Shown piece after piece: positions 34,301-46,446 of a DNA stretch of 64,000 nucleotides; the first letter of the stretch is position 1; each line of letters starts with the position of its first letter. The stretch lies in contig OZ316898.1 in NCBI GenBank assembly GCA_973895155.1, positions 18,786,001 through 18,850,000 on the forward strand, given 5' to 3'. Both the position numbers and the translations under genes were made by a program. This DNA comes from Marsupella aquatica (taxonomy: Eukaryota > Marchantiophyta). Below the pieces are notes generated by a model. The model was not told where the DNA came from. It did no database searches and worked only from the letters and a program-made list of their open reading frames with translations.

Positions 34301-37300
34301 GGCAACTGGCTGAAATTACCTGATGGTGTCTGCAGGACACACCTTTCACAGGAGTTGAGATACGCTTAAGACTGGCATAAAACAAGTCCAAACCATGTTA
34401 GCCCAACACGACGATCGTACGTCATTTCTTCAGCATGCAGACAACCGAGATATACCAACAGATTTTCTTTGAACGAAAGAGATTCATGCACTCGATACGT
34501 TCTACTGGTCCCTACCTTATAGGGCAACGTAGAGAAATCCTTGAACGCCCCACAATGACTTCGTCATCTGCAACAACTCGGTCAGTCATGCATCAGTCAA
34601 ATCATCAGTTGCTTTAGTGAACACATATTTCAAACCAGATCCACATAATGAGCGAAAAAACGAACTGGTGTCGCAAGTGCAGGCGCAGCACCTAGCAAGA
34701 TCACAGAGTCTCCTGCAAACCAAAGCATGAATTGTTTTCCTAGCAAGGAGCACTATGGTAAGGAAAGTTGAGAAGGTACTGCAGCAGATAGATTTACCAG
34801 TTTCAGCAGCTTGCGAAGGACTAACATAGTCTTCAAGCCGTACTGATGATGAAGACCATATAGCGGAACCCATGATTGCTACGGCTACAAAGTAATTGGC
34901 TGAAACAGACGCACGTCAGCCCCTGGTAACGATGAGACCAAAAGTCTGTCTTGATTGAAAGCCCGCAGAAAAGACCTTGACGAAAATTAGCAACGACGAT
35001 ACAATAGGATGAAATACTCCTGAGAAAATGCTAAGCCATCGCACTCTGACATAAATATAAGCATGAACAGAAGATACCCGGGTCAAATGACATGCACGCA
35101 ATTTGAAGAAAATATCCCACCTGTGTTTTCACCAATGATTTGGAGAAGATTGCATCCTATCCTTAGCAACGATGTTATATCGGATGGCCATTGTGGCCCA
35201 GACTCCTGCCCACACCAAAATACCAATAGCAAAACTTCTTATCATCTAGTGAAGTGCACAAAGAAACTCTTGTCATGTCCTGCAGTTCACCAACTTGCAA
35301 AATCCAAATTTACAGACATGGGTTGTCTAGGTAAGAGCAGATAACGTTACGGAAAACGCAGCTCTGCTGAATCAGAGAAACCATGACTATCAACAGAAGC
35401 TTACCCTTCGCTTACAAACACAAAGTTATAAGTTACATTCCCGAAACCAACGTTCTCTGCCCATTTCAAGTTAAAAAACAAAGGCGAAGCCATTTATGAG
35501 CGAAGAACACAACTCACCAGAGGAGGGACATATACTCTCTTTTCAACACCTTTGCCATTCACCAGGAAGCTGCGCCAGAAATGTACAAGGTTAAACCGTT
35601 AAACTCAAACGCATAATCCCAGGTCCAGAAATTGAATCTCCACACTGGAACCTTACTTTTAAGACTTTCGATCACTGACTCGGGAATCTGCATCTATATC
35701 TTCAAAGGGCACTCAATATGCTATAACCCCTCGGATCAGGAATGCCACTAGTTAAGTAATCCCTGGCCTGTACCTGAGAAGGGGAGGGGTAACCAGGCAC
35801 GCTGAAGTCCCAGTATCATCTTTCTGACAAACGAAAAGCCTCTGTAAAGAAAAACACAACTTTTTCAGCAAGCCATGACCTCACAAAAGAAACGCATGAA
35901 GTAAACACAGCTGGCATCGGTCAAACTATCTCGGATAAATATGATACATCATCTCGTTATCCTGCCCTGGGCGCAGAAGCCTTCAACCACTTTTCTGTTT
36001 TTTCAGCGGAGTGTGGTGACTAGGAGGCAGGTGCAATGATATTCTAGAATATAAATATCACCAAATCTGAGGATATCAAACCATAATAATAAATTGCAAT
36101 GGGCCCTTACACTCAGAAATTTGTTCAGGTCTTGATTCTCAAGAACTTCACTAACGTACTCTTCTCTCTCTACCAAACCTTTCACGCTTCTTCGTTTTTC
36201 TTTTGCGCTATTTGTTTTTTTGTGGGGGGACGAAAGCCCCATCAATAACAGGCGCGGTGACGAAAGCCACCCAAGCGGAAGGAACAGACGGGACACAGCG
36301 CCCGGGGAACCCGGACAAGCCTCCGCGAAGGACACACGCAACTAGACGGGTCGTGGGACCCTGAAATGCCACCGCAAGGTGGCTCCCTGAAATCTCAGAA
36401 GTTTCACTCTTATTCGTTTACACAGGTCCCAGGTAGAACGATTACCTTCAGCACAGAGTGTAAAAGTGATTTCCCGAAAAGTAAAGATAACAAAATACAG
36501 TACAATCAGCAGAGTTCCCTTTACTTGAAAGCTGATCTAGTCTAGGCTTTGAAACCGGATCCACAACTCCCAACCCACAAGCTACTATTTTAAATGCACG
36601 AGAGCACAACGATTCGCTCACCAGCTTAGTGTACATGGCCAGCTGCGAAGTGACCTGGAAATCAATCCCAAGGGAATCATAGCCTGGCTGTACAAAAGAG
36701 TCAAATTCGAGGTCCAACGTCAGAGTAAAATTGTGCTATCATTGAAGCGAAGAGCACGCCTCAGGACTGCCTGGACTTTTACTAATGCAAGCACTTTCAA
36801 CTTAAGATATCCAAATGCATGCACGCGTACATAAATTGATTTACATTCCAGCAATAGACACGAAGAAAATCACCAACATCTCTTTCTCTTGTAAGCTTGC
36901 AATTTTAAACCCTGATTCAAAAGAAAGCCCATACATAAGACATGCACATCCAATATCTTTTACTCCCGCTTTTACTCTCGGGGTGACTACTTTAATTTCG
37001 CGATTAACCAAACAGGAATTAACAAACACACCTTAGCCGTGAGAGCTACAAGGACCGACGCTACCACCAACCTTGGGAAGTACCTGCCAATATAAGATAA
37101 ACCATACTTAGAAGGTCAGTCATTTAGGACACAAGAAAATAGCAGTTTTATCTCTAATTATTGAATGGGAATGATCTAAACAGAAAAATCTGACCAAAAC
37201 AAAACCCAAGACGCCTTCACTACCTCATAACAGATCAAGGATCAAAAACGAAAGTCCTGGATTTGAAATACCTTCTACAAATCATTGCCATGAAGGACTC

Positions 37301-39484
37301 AGCATCACAAATTTCAGTCGGAACTGGCCCACCAAGTACTGAAGGTGATTTCACGCACTCTCCATTAAGATGAAAATGTTGGACAAGCTGATTTACCATC
37401 GTAAACACATGCAAAACGATTAGCCACCTCCAGAAGACTTTCAAATTCTTCTCGTGAGCTTTGCCGTTGTCGCGGCTCATTAAGAAAATATGTTAAAGCA
37501 CTGACGGTAGCTTACATATTTGAAGGACTGCAGCAGCTCCTCCACTTCGGAATTACCGAACCATCCTGCTAGGCACGCACTCTACAATGCCGCGTCAGAA
37601 ATATGACCAAGATACCTCCATAGACCGCGTTCAGATTCTAAGATACGGTACACACAGACGAGACCAGCAATCCAGCGATTCAAAAAGTACGTGACACAAC
37701 TTCAGAGTCATATTTTCGCTATTGCCACAATATGTCCGAGCCTAGAATGCAGTGGAAAAGATATTAAGGGAGTGACTGTCCCACTACCTTAATTGATAGC
37801 ATTAACACCATAACTGACGGCCGCAGCATGTCGTCAGACTTGAAGTGCGCAAACTGTTCATATTGTACAAGATGTTAGGCAAATGGCAAAAACATCTAAC
37901 ATCAGCTAAGGGATTAATAAACCAGCGTGACAAGCAGCACTGATGTAGCAGTGTATCAAAAGTTTAATTTGTCCAACTGGTGTACAACAAAGTGACTACG
38001 AGACAAAGGGTCGTCCCAATATAACCCAACCTCTAACGCAGGACAGCTAAAATCCACCAGTTACAAGCATGTTGCGACCAACCTGCTTAAAACATTTGTG
38101 AATTAGCTGCGGCTGATTGGGCTTTTGATTACTTGCCACTGTGTGATCAATGAACCTGCAAAAATGAACACAAGGGCCCGTTAATTCCCAAATTTCTATC
38201 AATATTCAGCGTCAGTCGCCCAATTCAACTTAACCACACTAGTACAAGCACCGTCGATATCTAATTGGCACATTTAGGCCTGACAGAGTGGTCCGATGCA
38301 TGCCATCCTTTCCAGATAAGACCAAACTCACCGCAACAGTGTCAAAGTCCGCCTGGATAGCACAACATACACGAAGATGCTAAATGGCATCGAAACAGCA
38401 ACTCTTATGGTTTATCAGTTAACCAGCTACATAATTACTAGAACCGACGACAATGCAGTGATCAAGCATCGACCGTGAATACACCGTCAGTCACTTAAAT
38501 TATTAAAAATAACTCACACATCATCCACCTGCCGGAATTCTAGATTTCTCAACTTCAGGGAGGACATTGCGAGACCAAGCAAGAGGAGCTAATCCTAGTA
38601 AACCCAAACTGTAAACCACTGTCATCCAGCACAGAGAACTGTAGTGCCACGATGCTTAACGTGAAAGCAACCTTCCTCTCCAATTTGTTGCACAGCCACG
38701 AACCCCTTAAATGTCCCTTAACAGATTGTAAAACTACAATAAATATTACAGCTAAAATCATTCAACCTGTGACAAGTCTGAATCACTGGGATCTTTCTCA
38801 CTTCGCAAGCGACCTTAGGGTGACAACATTCAGAAGAACTCGCAAGGAATTTGTACCCCTGATTCTTCTTTAGAATTTTTCGTTTCGATTATTTCCTTAT
38901 TTTTTTCTCAGAGCAACTGTGAAATTCAGCTACGGATTCCATCAAAACTCTGACAACATTCGTACGTCGATAACAACACATTAACTCAAGCATTTGCAGG
39001 GTACAAGTGAAACTAAAACCTAAACCCATCAACCCTAATCCAAATCTCCTAGAGCAAAGGTTGGGATTCCACGATGGAGGCCAATTTCACAAAAAGCAGA
39101 AGGACCAACAGAAAGGAGCTGCTTCTCACCACAATGCAACAGTCAAAACACTCCACCGCAGAAATCAAACCAAAGCACCGGACGACACGAGACGGCTCGA
39201 GCGGAGGAACCGCGAAAATACACCCCAGGGAAGGTCATAACTCACTTGGAGAGGTTCAACAGCTGCGACGACAGGTCCCGGCGCTCAATGCTCCCTCCTT
39301 CCAGCAACCGCTTCGATAATTGTTCTGTTAGAGCGGACATTCGAGCCGCGAAAGCCATATCTACCATCTCCCCACTCAGGCCATTTGGGCATCGGCCACG
39401 CGAAACGCAAGACTCGCGATATTCCCGTCTCTCGGCACTCTTGCTTTCCTCGAGACTCGGCTCCCAATACTCCTGCAAGTCCAT
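31384..39484 (-). CDS. PIAL: PIAL-type E3 SUMO-protein ligase
   Basis: 17-exon minus-strand model, 1025 residues: 39484-39246, 38155-38083, 37853-37788, 37581-37516, 37357-37272, 37083-37032, 36687-36622, 36158-36111, 35823-35774, 35569-35518, 35205-35121, 34899-34798, 34567-34516, 34371-34320, 34084-33968, 33750-32728, 32232-31384. All junctions are GT-AG and in phase. The order of family landmarks fits plant PIAL1/2: an N-terminal helical part, PGYDSLGIDF, DTGTSAC, FLVNGKGVEKRV and GPQWPSDITSLL. The SP-RING follows (Cys343, Cys359, His361, Cys382, Cys385; PSWRCPCCN), then ILKEV. PIAL ligases extend SUMO chains and act in transcriptional silencing. A SUMO-interacting motif with acidic tail (VIIISDDEEDE) lies at 455-465. 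The long tail is Gln/Ser/Pro-rich with polyglutamine. Exons 5 and 8 have weak acceptors, so those edges are less certain. Confidence 0.88.
32760..32920 (-). repeat. Polyglutamine-coding CAG/CAA tract in the PIAL gene
   Basis: Read on the minus strand, CAG and CAA codons alternate with occasional Leu codons, giving several runs of up to about ten Gln near the end of exon 16. The mixed codons should make it more stable than a pure CAG run. Confidence 0.9.
34692..34712 (-). other. Candidate 21-nt cassette microexon in a PIAL intron
   Basis: Between exons 12 and 13 lies a segment flanked by TTTGCAG before 34712 and GTGCTG after 34692. Its phases (1 in, 1 out) match both neighbours, so inclusion would add seven residues (DSVILL preceded by a split codon) without a frameshift, just before the SP-RING. 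Inference only. Confidence 0.25.
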
Positions 39485-40655
39485 GGCTGTCCAGACCTTT
39501 GGTCCGAGTGCAGAAACCACCCCTACCGTTCGCTCCTTGGTTGTCCAGACCTTTGGTCTGAGCGCAGGACTACCCCTGCCGTTCGCTGGACGCAAGCTAT
39601 CATGAAAACGAGAACCACCGTCGTTTCTCTGTTCCTGTAAAGCGTTGAAAGGTGGATCTCCCTCTGCGTCGAAAAGTACTCTTGTCCGGATACATTGGCG
39701 CGGACCCACAGTCTCACGAGACAGGGCTCTGCAGGACCACTCCCACGAGCTTGTCCATTGTGCTGAACCCGCTTCGGGATTACAGTAGGCCCATCCCAGA
39801 AGCTCTAAGGTGGATCGGGATTTGTTGTTTTTGGTGGCGAAAATTTGTCAAATCACAGTTCACTGGAAAGTTTTCGATTAACCAATCTCCCACCTAGCCA
39901 CAGAATCTGACGGTTCTGGTTAGATGTAGGGAAATCTAAGGGTGGCCAATTCAAGATTTTAAATATTTTTTACATTTTCTCTTGTTTACAAAGTGACATT
40001 TGTCACCCTATCTAAAATGAAAAAAACCCTAAGAATTCCCTTTTGAGACTGAATCGCATCTCTTGGGTTCTGGTCCCACTATTGAGGGCCAAGCGGACTC
40101 TAAATCAAAGATTGCCATGTGTAGAAGTCCAACCTCAATGGCAAATTGTGCGCAATGAGAGCCAGAAAGCAACAATGGAACCACCAAATAACTGATTGGC
40201 TTGCAGCATTTCGTATTGGGAGAGAAGCAAGCTATTATGGTGCCTTTGGGGTGGAGTATGGTCACCCTTCCCCATTCCCTTTTTAGGGACTCCATGGGAA
40301 GCTTCTTCCAAAATCTCTAGCACCACAGTGAGCCACATCATCAGGTTCAGTCACAAATAGAAACAATGATCGATGTTTTTAACAAGAAACAAACGCAACT
40401 ATTTGTGTTTGATGCAAGGCAAGGAAAAACAGTTATACTCAGTAACTGGAAACAATCAAGAAACAGAAAAGTGAATTTTAGAACAACAAACAGTTGGGTA
40501 AAACGAAGTTACCATTTTGATGTGTCGTCAGTGATATATCAGTGTTCTCCATCAAATGCTTGTGGTTTTTACTTTTTTGAAAGTTTTGAAAAAACAAACT
40601 GATAGAAATACAAATAGTTAAAACCACTTAGGCTCCATAGTTTAAAACAAAATAA
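39485..40655. other. Upstream region of the PIAL gene, no other gene seen
   Basis: The PIAL frame remains open upstream of the chosen ATG to about 39709 but without an ATG codon, so this is probably 5' leader. A near-duplicate word pair, TCCAGACCTTTGGTC, occurs at 39491 and 39543. Beyond 39900 the sequence turns AT-rich with no supported gene. Confidence 0.4.
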
Positions 40656-40659
40656 TCAA

Positions 40660-41180
40660 TCTCCTTAGTACCTGATGAAATATGTCAACGTTAGATTCAT
40701 TAGAAAGCTAGAGAAATTTACAAACTCATAACCTCTTTAGTACTTGATGGAATCTCCCAAATGAATGTCATACCCATTGGAAAGGTAGTGAAGATTAAAA
40801 ACTCATCATCTCTTTAATACTCTTCAAAATCTGTCAATGTCAAGTTCATTGGGAAGCTACAAAACTTTACAGACTCATGATCTTTTGGTATTTGACAAAA
40901 ACTCCCAATGTCACACATTAGAAAGCTAGAGAGATTCAAAAACTCATGACCTTCTTAGTACTTGATGATATTTGACATAAATTTTGTCTATGTCGGACTC
41001 AATGCTGGAAAGCTAGAAGTATTCATGAACTCACGATATTTTCAAGACTTGACAAAATTTCTTAATGTCACACTCAAAAGAGAGAAATTAAAAAAACTCA
41101 TCTAGTACTTGACAAAATCTGCTAATGTGATGCTCATTTGAAACCCAGAGAAATTAAGAAAATCATGATCTTGTTTTTCA
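40660..41180. repeat. Decayed tandem array, ~60-90 bp units, about 7 copies
   Basis: Each unit has the order AGTACTTGAT, a TGTCAATGTC-like word, TTCATTGGAAAGCTAG, GAAATT and AACTCATGACCT. The AGTACTTGA word or a variant lies near 40667, 40737, 40816, 40897, 40956, 41046 and 41104. Copies have diverged by many substitutions and indels. Non-coding. Confidence 0.75.
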
Positions 41181-41574
41181 CTCATCTCTCAATGAAACTT
41201 CTTGTGCTAAATACTTAGAAGCATTCTAGAAAATGGAACATTGAGAATGAGTTTAACATTGACAAATTTTGTCATTACTAAGAAGATCATGGGCCCTCAA
41301 CCCACTTGGTTCCCATGAGTTTGAGAAATGGGTTGAGGGCCATTTGGACTCATACTTCTAAGGTATTCAAAGGACTAATAATGAAACTAGAGATGACACT
41401 CCCATATTGGTATCGGGATTGAAATGTTTGGGTTGGGTTCATGTGGAGATGAGTAGGAATATATAATGAATTGCAACATGGAAATGATCCTAGATTGAAG
41501 ATGATCTAGGCCCTTAGCTTCACTGATCATGCAGGTACAAGCAATTCAAAAGCAGGGGGAAGCGGCAGGATGAG
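41181..41574. other. AT-rich spacer, nothing recognised
   Basis: No gene or clear repeat. Near 41290-41345 is a short imperfect hairpin built from GGGCCCTCAACCCA and TGGGTTGAGGGCC. Confidence 0.4.
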
Positions 41575-42154
41575 CACTACCGTCTTCCCCCGAACACAGC
41601 GCCCGGGCGCTATATTTGAATAGTGAGTCAAGGGGCGTTATATTCGATTAGTGAGCCCTGGGCGTTGTGGTTGAGTTTTGACACTTTGTTTTGGATTTTT
41701 GTAACATGTGGCGTTGTGTTTGAATATTGGCGTTGTGTTTGAAAATTAACAATGTGTTTGAATAGTGGCATATAATCATAATGGTAAGCATATAATTATA
41801 ATGGTAAGTATATAATTATAATGTGAAACATATTTGCTTTCAGTGCACTCACGGGTGCGCTCATTGTCGATAGCTTTTTGTTTGCTTTCACAATGTCCTC
41901 ACTCCAACATAATGTCAACTTCGAACACTTCATTGTAACGGAAGACACTACAGCAAACCCCTCACTCAAACATAGTGCCCAAGTTCGAACACAACGTCAT
42001 CCCCAAACACAATGCCAAATTCGAACACAACGCCCCGGTGCTGTGTAAATGTGGCGTTGTGTTCGAAGAAAACATGTTTTTTTGTATAATGACACTAAAT
42101 TTTCAACTTTCGAACACAACGCCCGGGCGCTGTGTTCGGGGGAAGACGGTAGTA
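41575..42154. mobile_element. CACTA-like non-autonomous element, 580 bp
   Basis: Starts CACTACCGTCTTCCCCCGAA and ends with its complement apart from the outermost base. The inverted repeats match at 34 of 35 positions and share a GCCCGGGC palindrome. Subterminal copies of CGAACACAACGCC and its complement GGCGTTGTGTT(C/T)GAA are scattered in both halves, as in the transposase-binding subterminal regions of CACTA elements. The centre is an AT-rich ATAATTATAATGG(T)A repeat. Flanking triplets are GAG and TAG, so a 3-bp duplication is not exact. No coding capacity. Confidence 0.7.
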
Positions 42155-42429
42155 TAGATATCCAAATTCCTTCATTTTCCAAGTTGCTCCAAGACCCCAC
42201 ACACTTTGTTCACATAATCATAGGTTGTCATGTAGGACTCATACAACAAGACACATAACTTTGATAGAACACTTGAAAATATTTCCAAGTACTTGTCTCT
42301 CATTGAATTTAAGAATTAATGTAGGAAGCAAGGGCTTGTCTCTCATTGGTTTTAAGAATTGTTATAGGGAGATGGGGTCCACGATCTAATTTCTCACTAG
42401 CACAGGTTATGAGCTGTCATATGCCTCTC

Positions 42430-42460
42430 GACTTGCATCCTCCACGCGGGGGAGATATGT
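42430..42460 (+). mobile_element. Possible Copia polypurine tract and LTR start
   Basis: CATCCTCCACGCGGGGGAGAT followed by ATGTTTAAG resembles the end of Copia pol with its purine tract and the start of the 3' LTR (family knowledge). No paired LTR, no upstream integrase or reverse transcriptase frame, and no primer-binding site is visible, so at most this is a remnant. Confidence 0.25.
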
Positions 42461-44691
42461 TTAAGTAATGTGTAATCTGAGACATATATCACATCATACA
42501 TGTTCCATATGGAGAAATCCCTGAAACTTTACTTGGTGAGTCCTTTCAGGCAAAAGCCTTCTTGGTGGCTCAAATGAAAACATAATTGCTAATTAAAGAA
42601 TTAGTGAGGAGCTAGTGTAATCATCAACACACATGTACAGAAGTTAGGATATCAATGAGATGACAGAGAAAAACACACGAATCATCAATCTACTCATTTG
42701 AGAGCTGAATGAGGCTATAGACTTTGACCATTTCCTTCCCATTTTCCACCTCTATGTCTAGCATGTTCTTAAGTTTGAATAGGTTCAATATACTATTGCA
42801 AGGAAATCTGAAAAGAGAGAAAGATTTAGCTAACAAGATCCAAATTGAACGGTTGAAATTTCCAACTCATTTTAATCTTACACATGGAAATGACATGACA
42901 TGGTGGATTGAACGATCACACAGAGGCCGGGTTGAGACTAAATACATTGAACCAAGTTGACCCATGCCACTTCCCACTGAATCTACACAGTTGGTGTCTA
43001 GCAATGACCACTCAAGATTGTGTTGTGCTAAAGTAAAACGAGAGAGTTATAGTTTGTGTCCACAGTGACACAACCAAATGGACAAACTACTTTAATTACT
43101 GGTCGTAGTAATGGCCAATTTATAAAGAGGTGCTGAAAAGTGAACTACTCTTAGATGGATTCCTCGTTTGATTGGTCATGACTGGACCTCTTATGGCCTT
43201 TGGAAAGAGTACCACAGGGTGACAGAATCCTATTTTTTCCAACGACGAGCCACTGATTGTGCTCTTGCGATTCTTCCGTTGCTTGGTCAGTACTGGACCT
43301 CTTTTGGCGACAGAGCGACAGTACGCTGCAGTGTACAAAGAATTCAATCAAAATCAGCGACACCCTATTTTTTGTAAAGATTTCTTCGCTGGTCGACCCG
43401 TTTTGTCTTTTGAGGCCTTCGTTGACATGTTTCAACTGACTTTTAAAATGCTTGCATTCAATCATTCTCTTTCCGCCAAATTGATCAGAGGTGACATGTT
43501 TCATTCTGTTGGGTGGGGACTGGGAAGCTCGTGATTGAGCTGGCGAAAGCTTAGTTTGGGTCATGTCTCATCATGACAGGAGTCACCATTATGTACCGGC
43601 TGAGTTAATGTCATTGATTCCACCAGACTGACCGGTTTGCAACAATTCCCTCTGACCGTATTCCTGGGGTTGCGCTCTTCTCTTTTTATATGGCCAGTGG
43701 TGTTTAATTAAGAGATTCATTCATGATCTTACACATTTCTTTGCGAAATGAAAGTGATTCCTTAGTAGTGGGCATCGTTCCAGCCTTCTCCGTGACATTG
43801 AATATTTGTTGTCCTGGCCATTGCTCTGATTGGAGCAGAGAGATTCGTTTGTGGTCATCATTCGCAATCTCTCGTTGAGATGACATAATTTCTTTCATCG
43901 TCATGGTTGGTGGTCATTGATAGGATTGTATCGTTTCTGGATTTCTATCCAGGTTAGTTCTGAATTTCTTTCACGGTTGTCTTCTGCGAATTGTTTTCTG
44001 AGATCGATGCCATGCTCGGTCATTCGTTGCGGATTTATTTCTGAGAATACTAGAATTAATCCTTGGTCTGGAATTATTTCAGAGATCCGTTGGATGCATC
44101 ACGGTCATCATTTGTGTTTCTATTCCTGACATTATTAAAGGTGTTCGTTGGTCGTGACTTGTGGACTGCAGTAGTACATTCTCATTCTCCTCGCTTGGGG
44201 ACTCATTCCGAGATGAATGCGATGCTGCCATGATCAACGTGTGCGAATTTCATTCTGAGATAACATGAGCTTCTCTCATGATAATGTTTCGTGGTTTCTT
44301 TTCTCGACCTTGAAAATTTTCAGTGAAACTACATACAAAGCGCTTTCGTGGTTTCGTCCCTAGAGTTTGAGGGACGTTGTTAGTCATGGTCATCAATCTG
44401 GATTTGACAGTGATATGAGAGAGCTTCCGACAAAGTCATGTACCAAGATATGTTTGAGACGGACAGGGATTCCTGCATGTCACTCTTTCCAGGTGTGGGC
44501 CCAAGGTCGAACTTGATCATTCTATCCAACAATGTGCCAGTCTATCCATCAACCACAGTACCTGTCTTCGTTTCGGAAAAGAAGCCTGATGGGTTGAGGT
44601 CCGTGAGGGCTATGACTACAGTAAGACGGACTTGTCAAGCAACCACGCAGAGCCGCCCCTGCGCTGCAAGATTGTCTCCATGGCGCTAAAG

Positions 44692-44832
44692 TCTTTTCAT
44701 CCCAAGACCCCCTCAGTCTTTGGCTCGATGACGCTCAAGTTCTTTTCATCCCAAGACCCCCTCAGTCTTTGGCTCGATGACGCTCAAGTCTTTCGATCCA
44801 AAGACCCTCTCGGTCTTGGGCTCGATGACCAG
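44692..44832 (+). repeat. 49-bp tandem repeat, three copies
   Basis: Units begin TCTTTTCATCCCAAGACC at 44692 and 44741 and TCTTTCGATCCAAAGACC at 44789. Each continues with CTCAGTCTTTGGCTCGATGA or a variant. The first two units are nearly identical and the third diverges. Confidence 0.9.
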
Positions 44833-46446
44833 GTCGAGGTCTCCCTTCAAAACTCCAAGGACAGCCGCACCTTACTGTTGTAGTGTATCTCAAAGTTGGG
44901 TTATAGTACAAAAGTAATGTATAGGGTAATGATGGTTTGGTAGAGGTTACTAGCCTCTAACCTTGTAAGGAAATGTTTCGAGGGCTGCCAGGAAGCTTTG
45001 AGGAATAGGTTTGAGACTAGAACCCCTAAACCTGTCTGAACAAAAATTACCAGGTTATACTTTCAGGGCATAGGATTATGAAAATGGTAACACCTAGTAG
45101 AAAAGGTTACACACCAAGGTTACACACCGGTAACCTTTCTTCTTGACAGGAAGTATGGATATATAGCCCATACGGTAACTCTAGTTATCAAACTAGGCAG
45201 CATTGACCTGCCCCGTAAGGTAGGGGTTATGGCCCCGCCTCAGTTTCATACCATATATCTTTTTCTTTCATTATGGATCAGCGGCAACCAATATTTTTTT
45301 GGAAAAAGGCACATACTCTAAAACCAACTAAGAGAAGGAAACAAAAAAAAATTGCTATCAGTAATACCAGTCTAGCCTGAGGTTTGATCCAAAGCGTGAG
45401 AGATGGAAAGTGGGAACACAATTCTGCCCGAGGAATTGGGGCAAAACAAGAAAATGCCAGACTCTTTAAATTGCAGCCTAATGACTTTGACATAATAATG
45501 TTACCCAGCCCTCACCCCCATTCACCACTAAGTCCTCCCTGGTCCCAAGGGTAGTAGCCAGCTACCCCACCCAGTCACCACCTCCTGCTTTGAAGCAGAG
45601 GATGGTTGCTGCCTCTCCTCCTGGGTCCCAGTACAATCCCATGTCATCACATGCCTTGTCTAAGGGTCCCAACTGGGGTCCAGTAATTGCACATCAAAAT
45701 GTGACAATATATGGTGTACTGTGTAGGTGCATACCATGATAAAACACAAATATTTATTTAAATTGATGCTAGTCTAAATACGTTTCTGGCTTTCATTTTT
45801 TGATCTGTAACTACGGATGCCTTTGCCTAAACCTGTCTAACTCGCCAAATCTCCATGTTTTGTTATCTAGTTACCACTTGGTCTTTATTCAGAGAACTCT
45901 TGTTCGCTAAAGACCCTGGGTGGGCACCCCCCTTCGAGGAATGGTTCCATGAGGCTGCCACCTTTCCTTGGGGAGCCAATGGGATGGTGCCATTGTGGCT
46001 ACTTGCAGGAGACCTTACAATATAGCTGGTTCCTTTTATTCCCTGACGTAGGCTCCCCATCCCAGTACTGTTTTTGACCAGCAAAGGAACAAAGTAACAG
46101 CTACAAGAAAATAAAAAGTGTGGGATCCAAGAATGATCCCCTGATGACATTTCCCCATGTACCATTCATTGCACTTTATCCTTCCCCATGTAACGCGAGT
46201 GCCCTCCCACCACTCGTACAATATTCTCAATATTGTGTCCCTGTCCCACTTGTTCCAAAGTTTCCATAACCCCAAAGTGACTTTTTGTGGATGATTGGAC
46301 TGCAATTCATTTGTCCCATTACTAGTGTTTGAGAGCTTCTGTCCCACCCAAAAGATGTGAATGTAGGGACGGTAGCAGGACCCATGAAATTTAAATTATG
46401 TAGCATGTGTTCAAAGTTGAGGGACTTTAAAGCAAAGTGTATATAA

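Larger units (their letters stand above)
42155..46446. other. Intergenic stretch with remnants
   Basis: No supported gene. Two related ~37-bp segments lie at 43157 and 43268 (CTTATGGC and CTTTTGGC versions of TACTGGACCTC). At 43600-44450 the sequence is T-rich with words that recur loosely (GATTCATTC, CTCATTCTGAGAT). The 43151-43564 minus-strand frame (137 codons) has no recognisable domain and low-complexity charge, and I do not call it. Confidence 0.35.

Noticed and set aside
43151-43564. 137-codon minus-strand frame
   Set aside because: Hydrophilic, with an internal echo caused by a small DNA duplication. No family signature.
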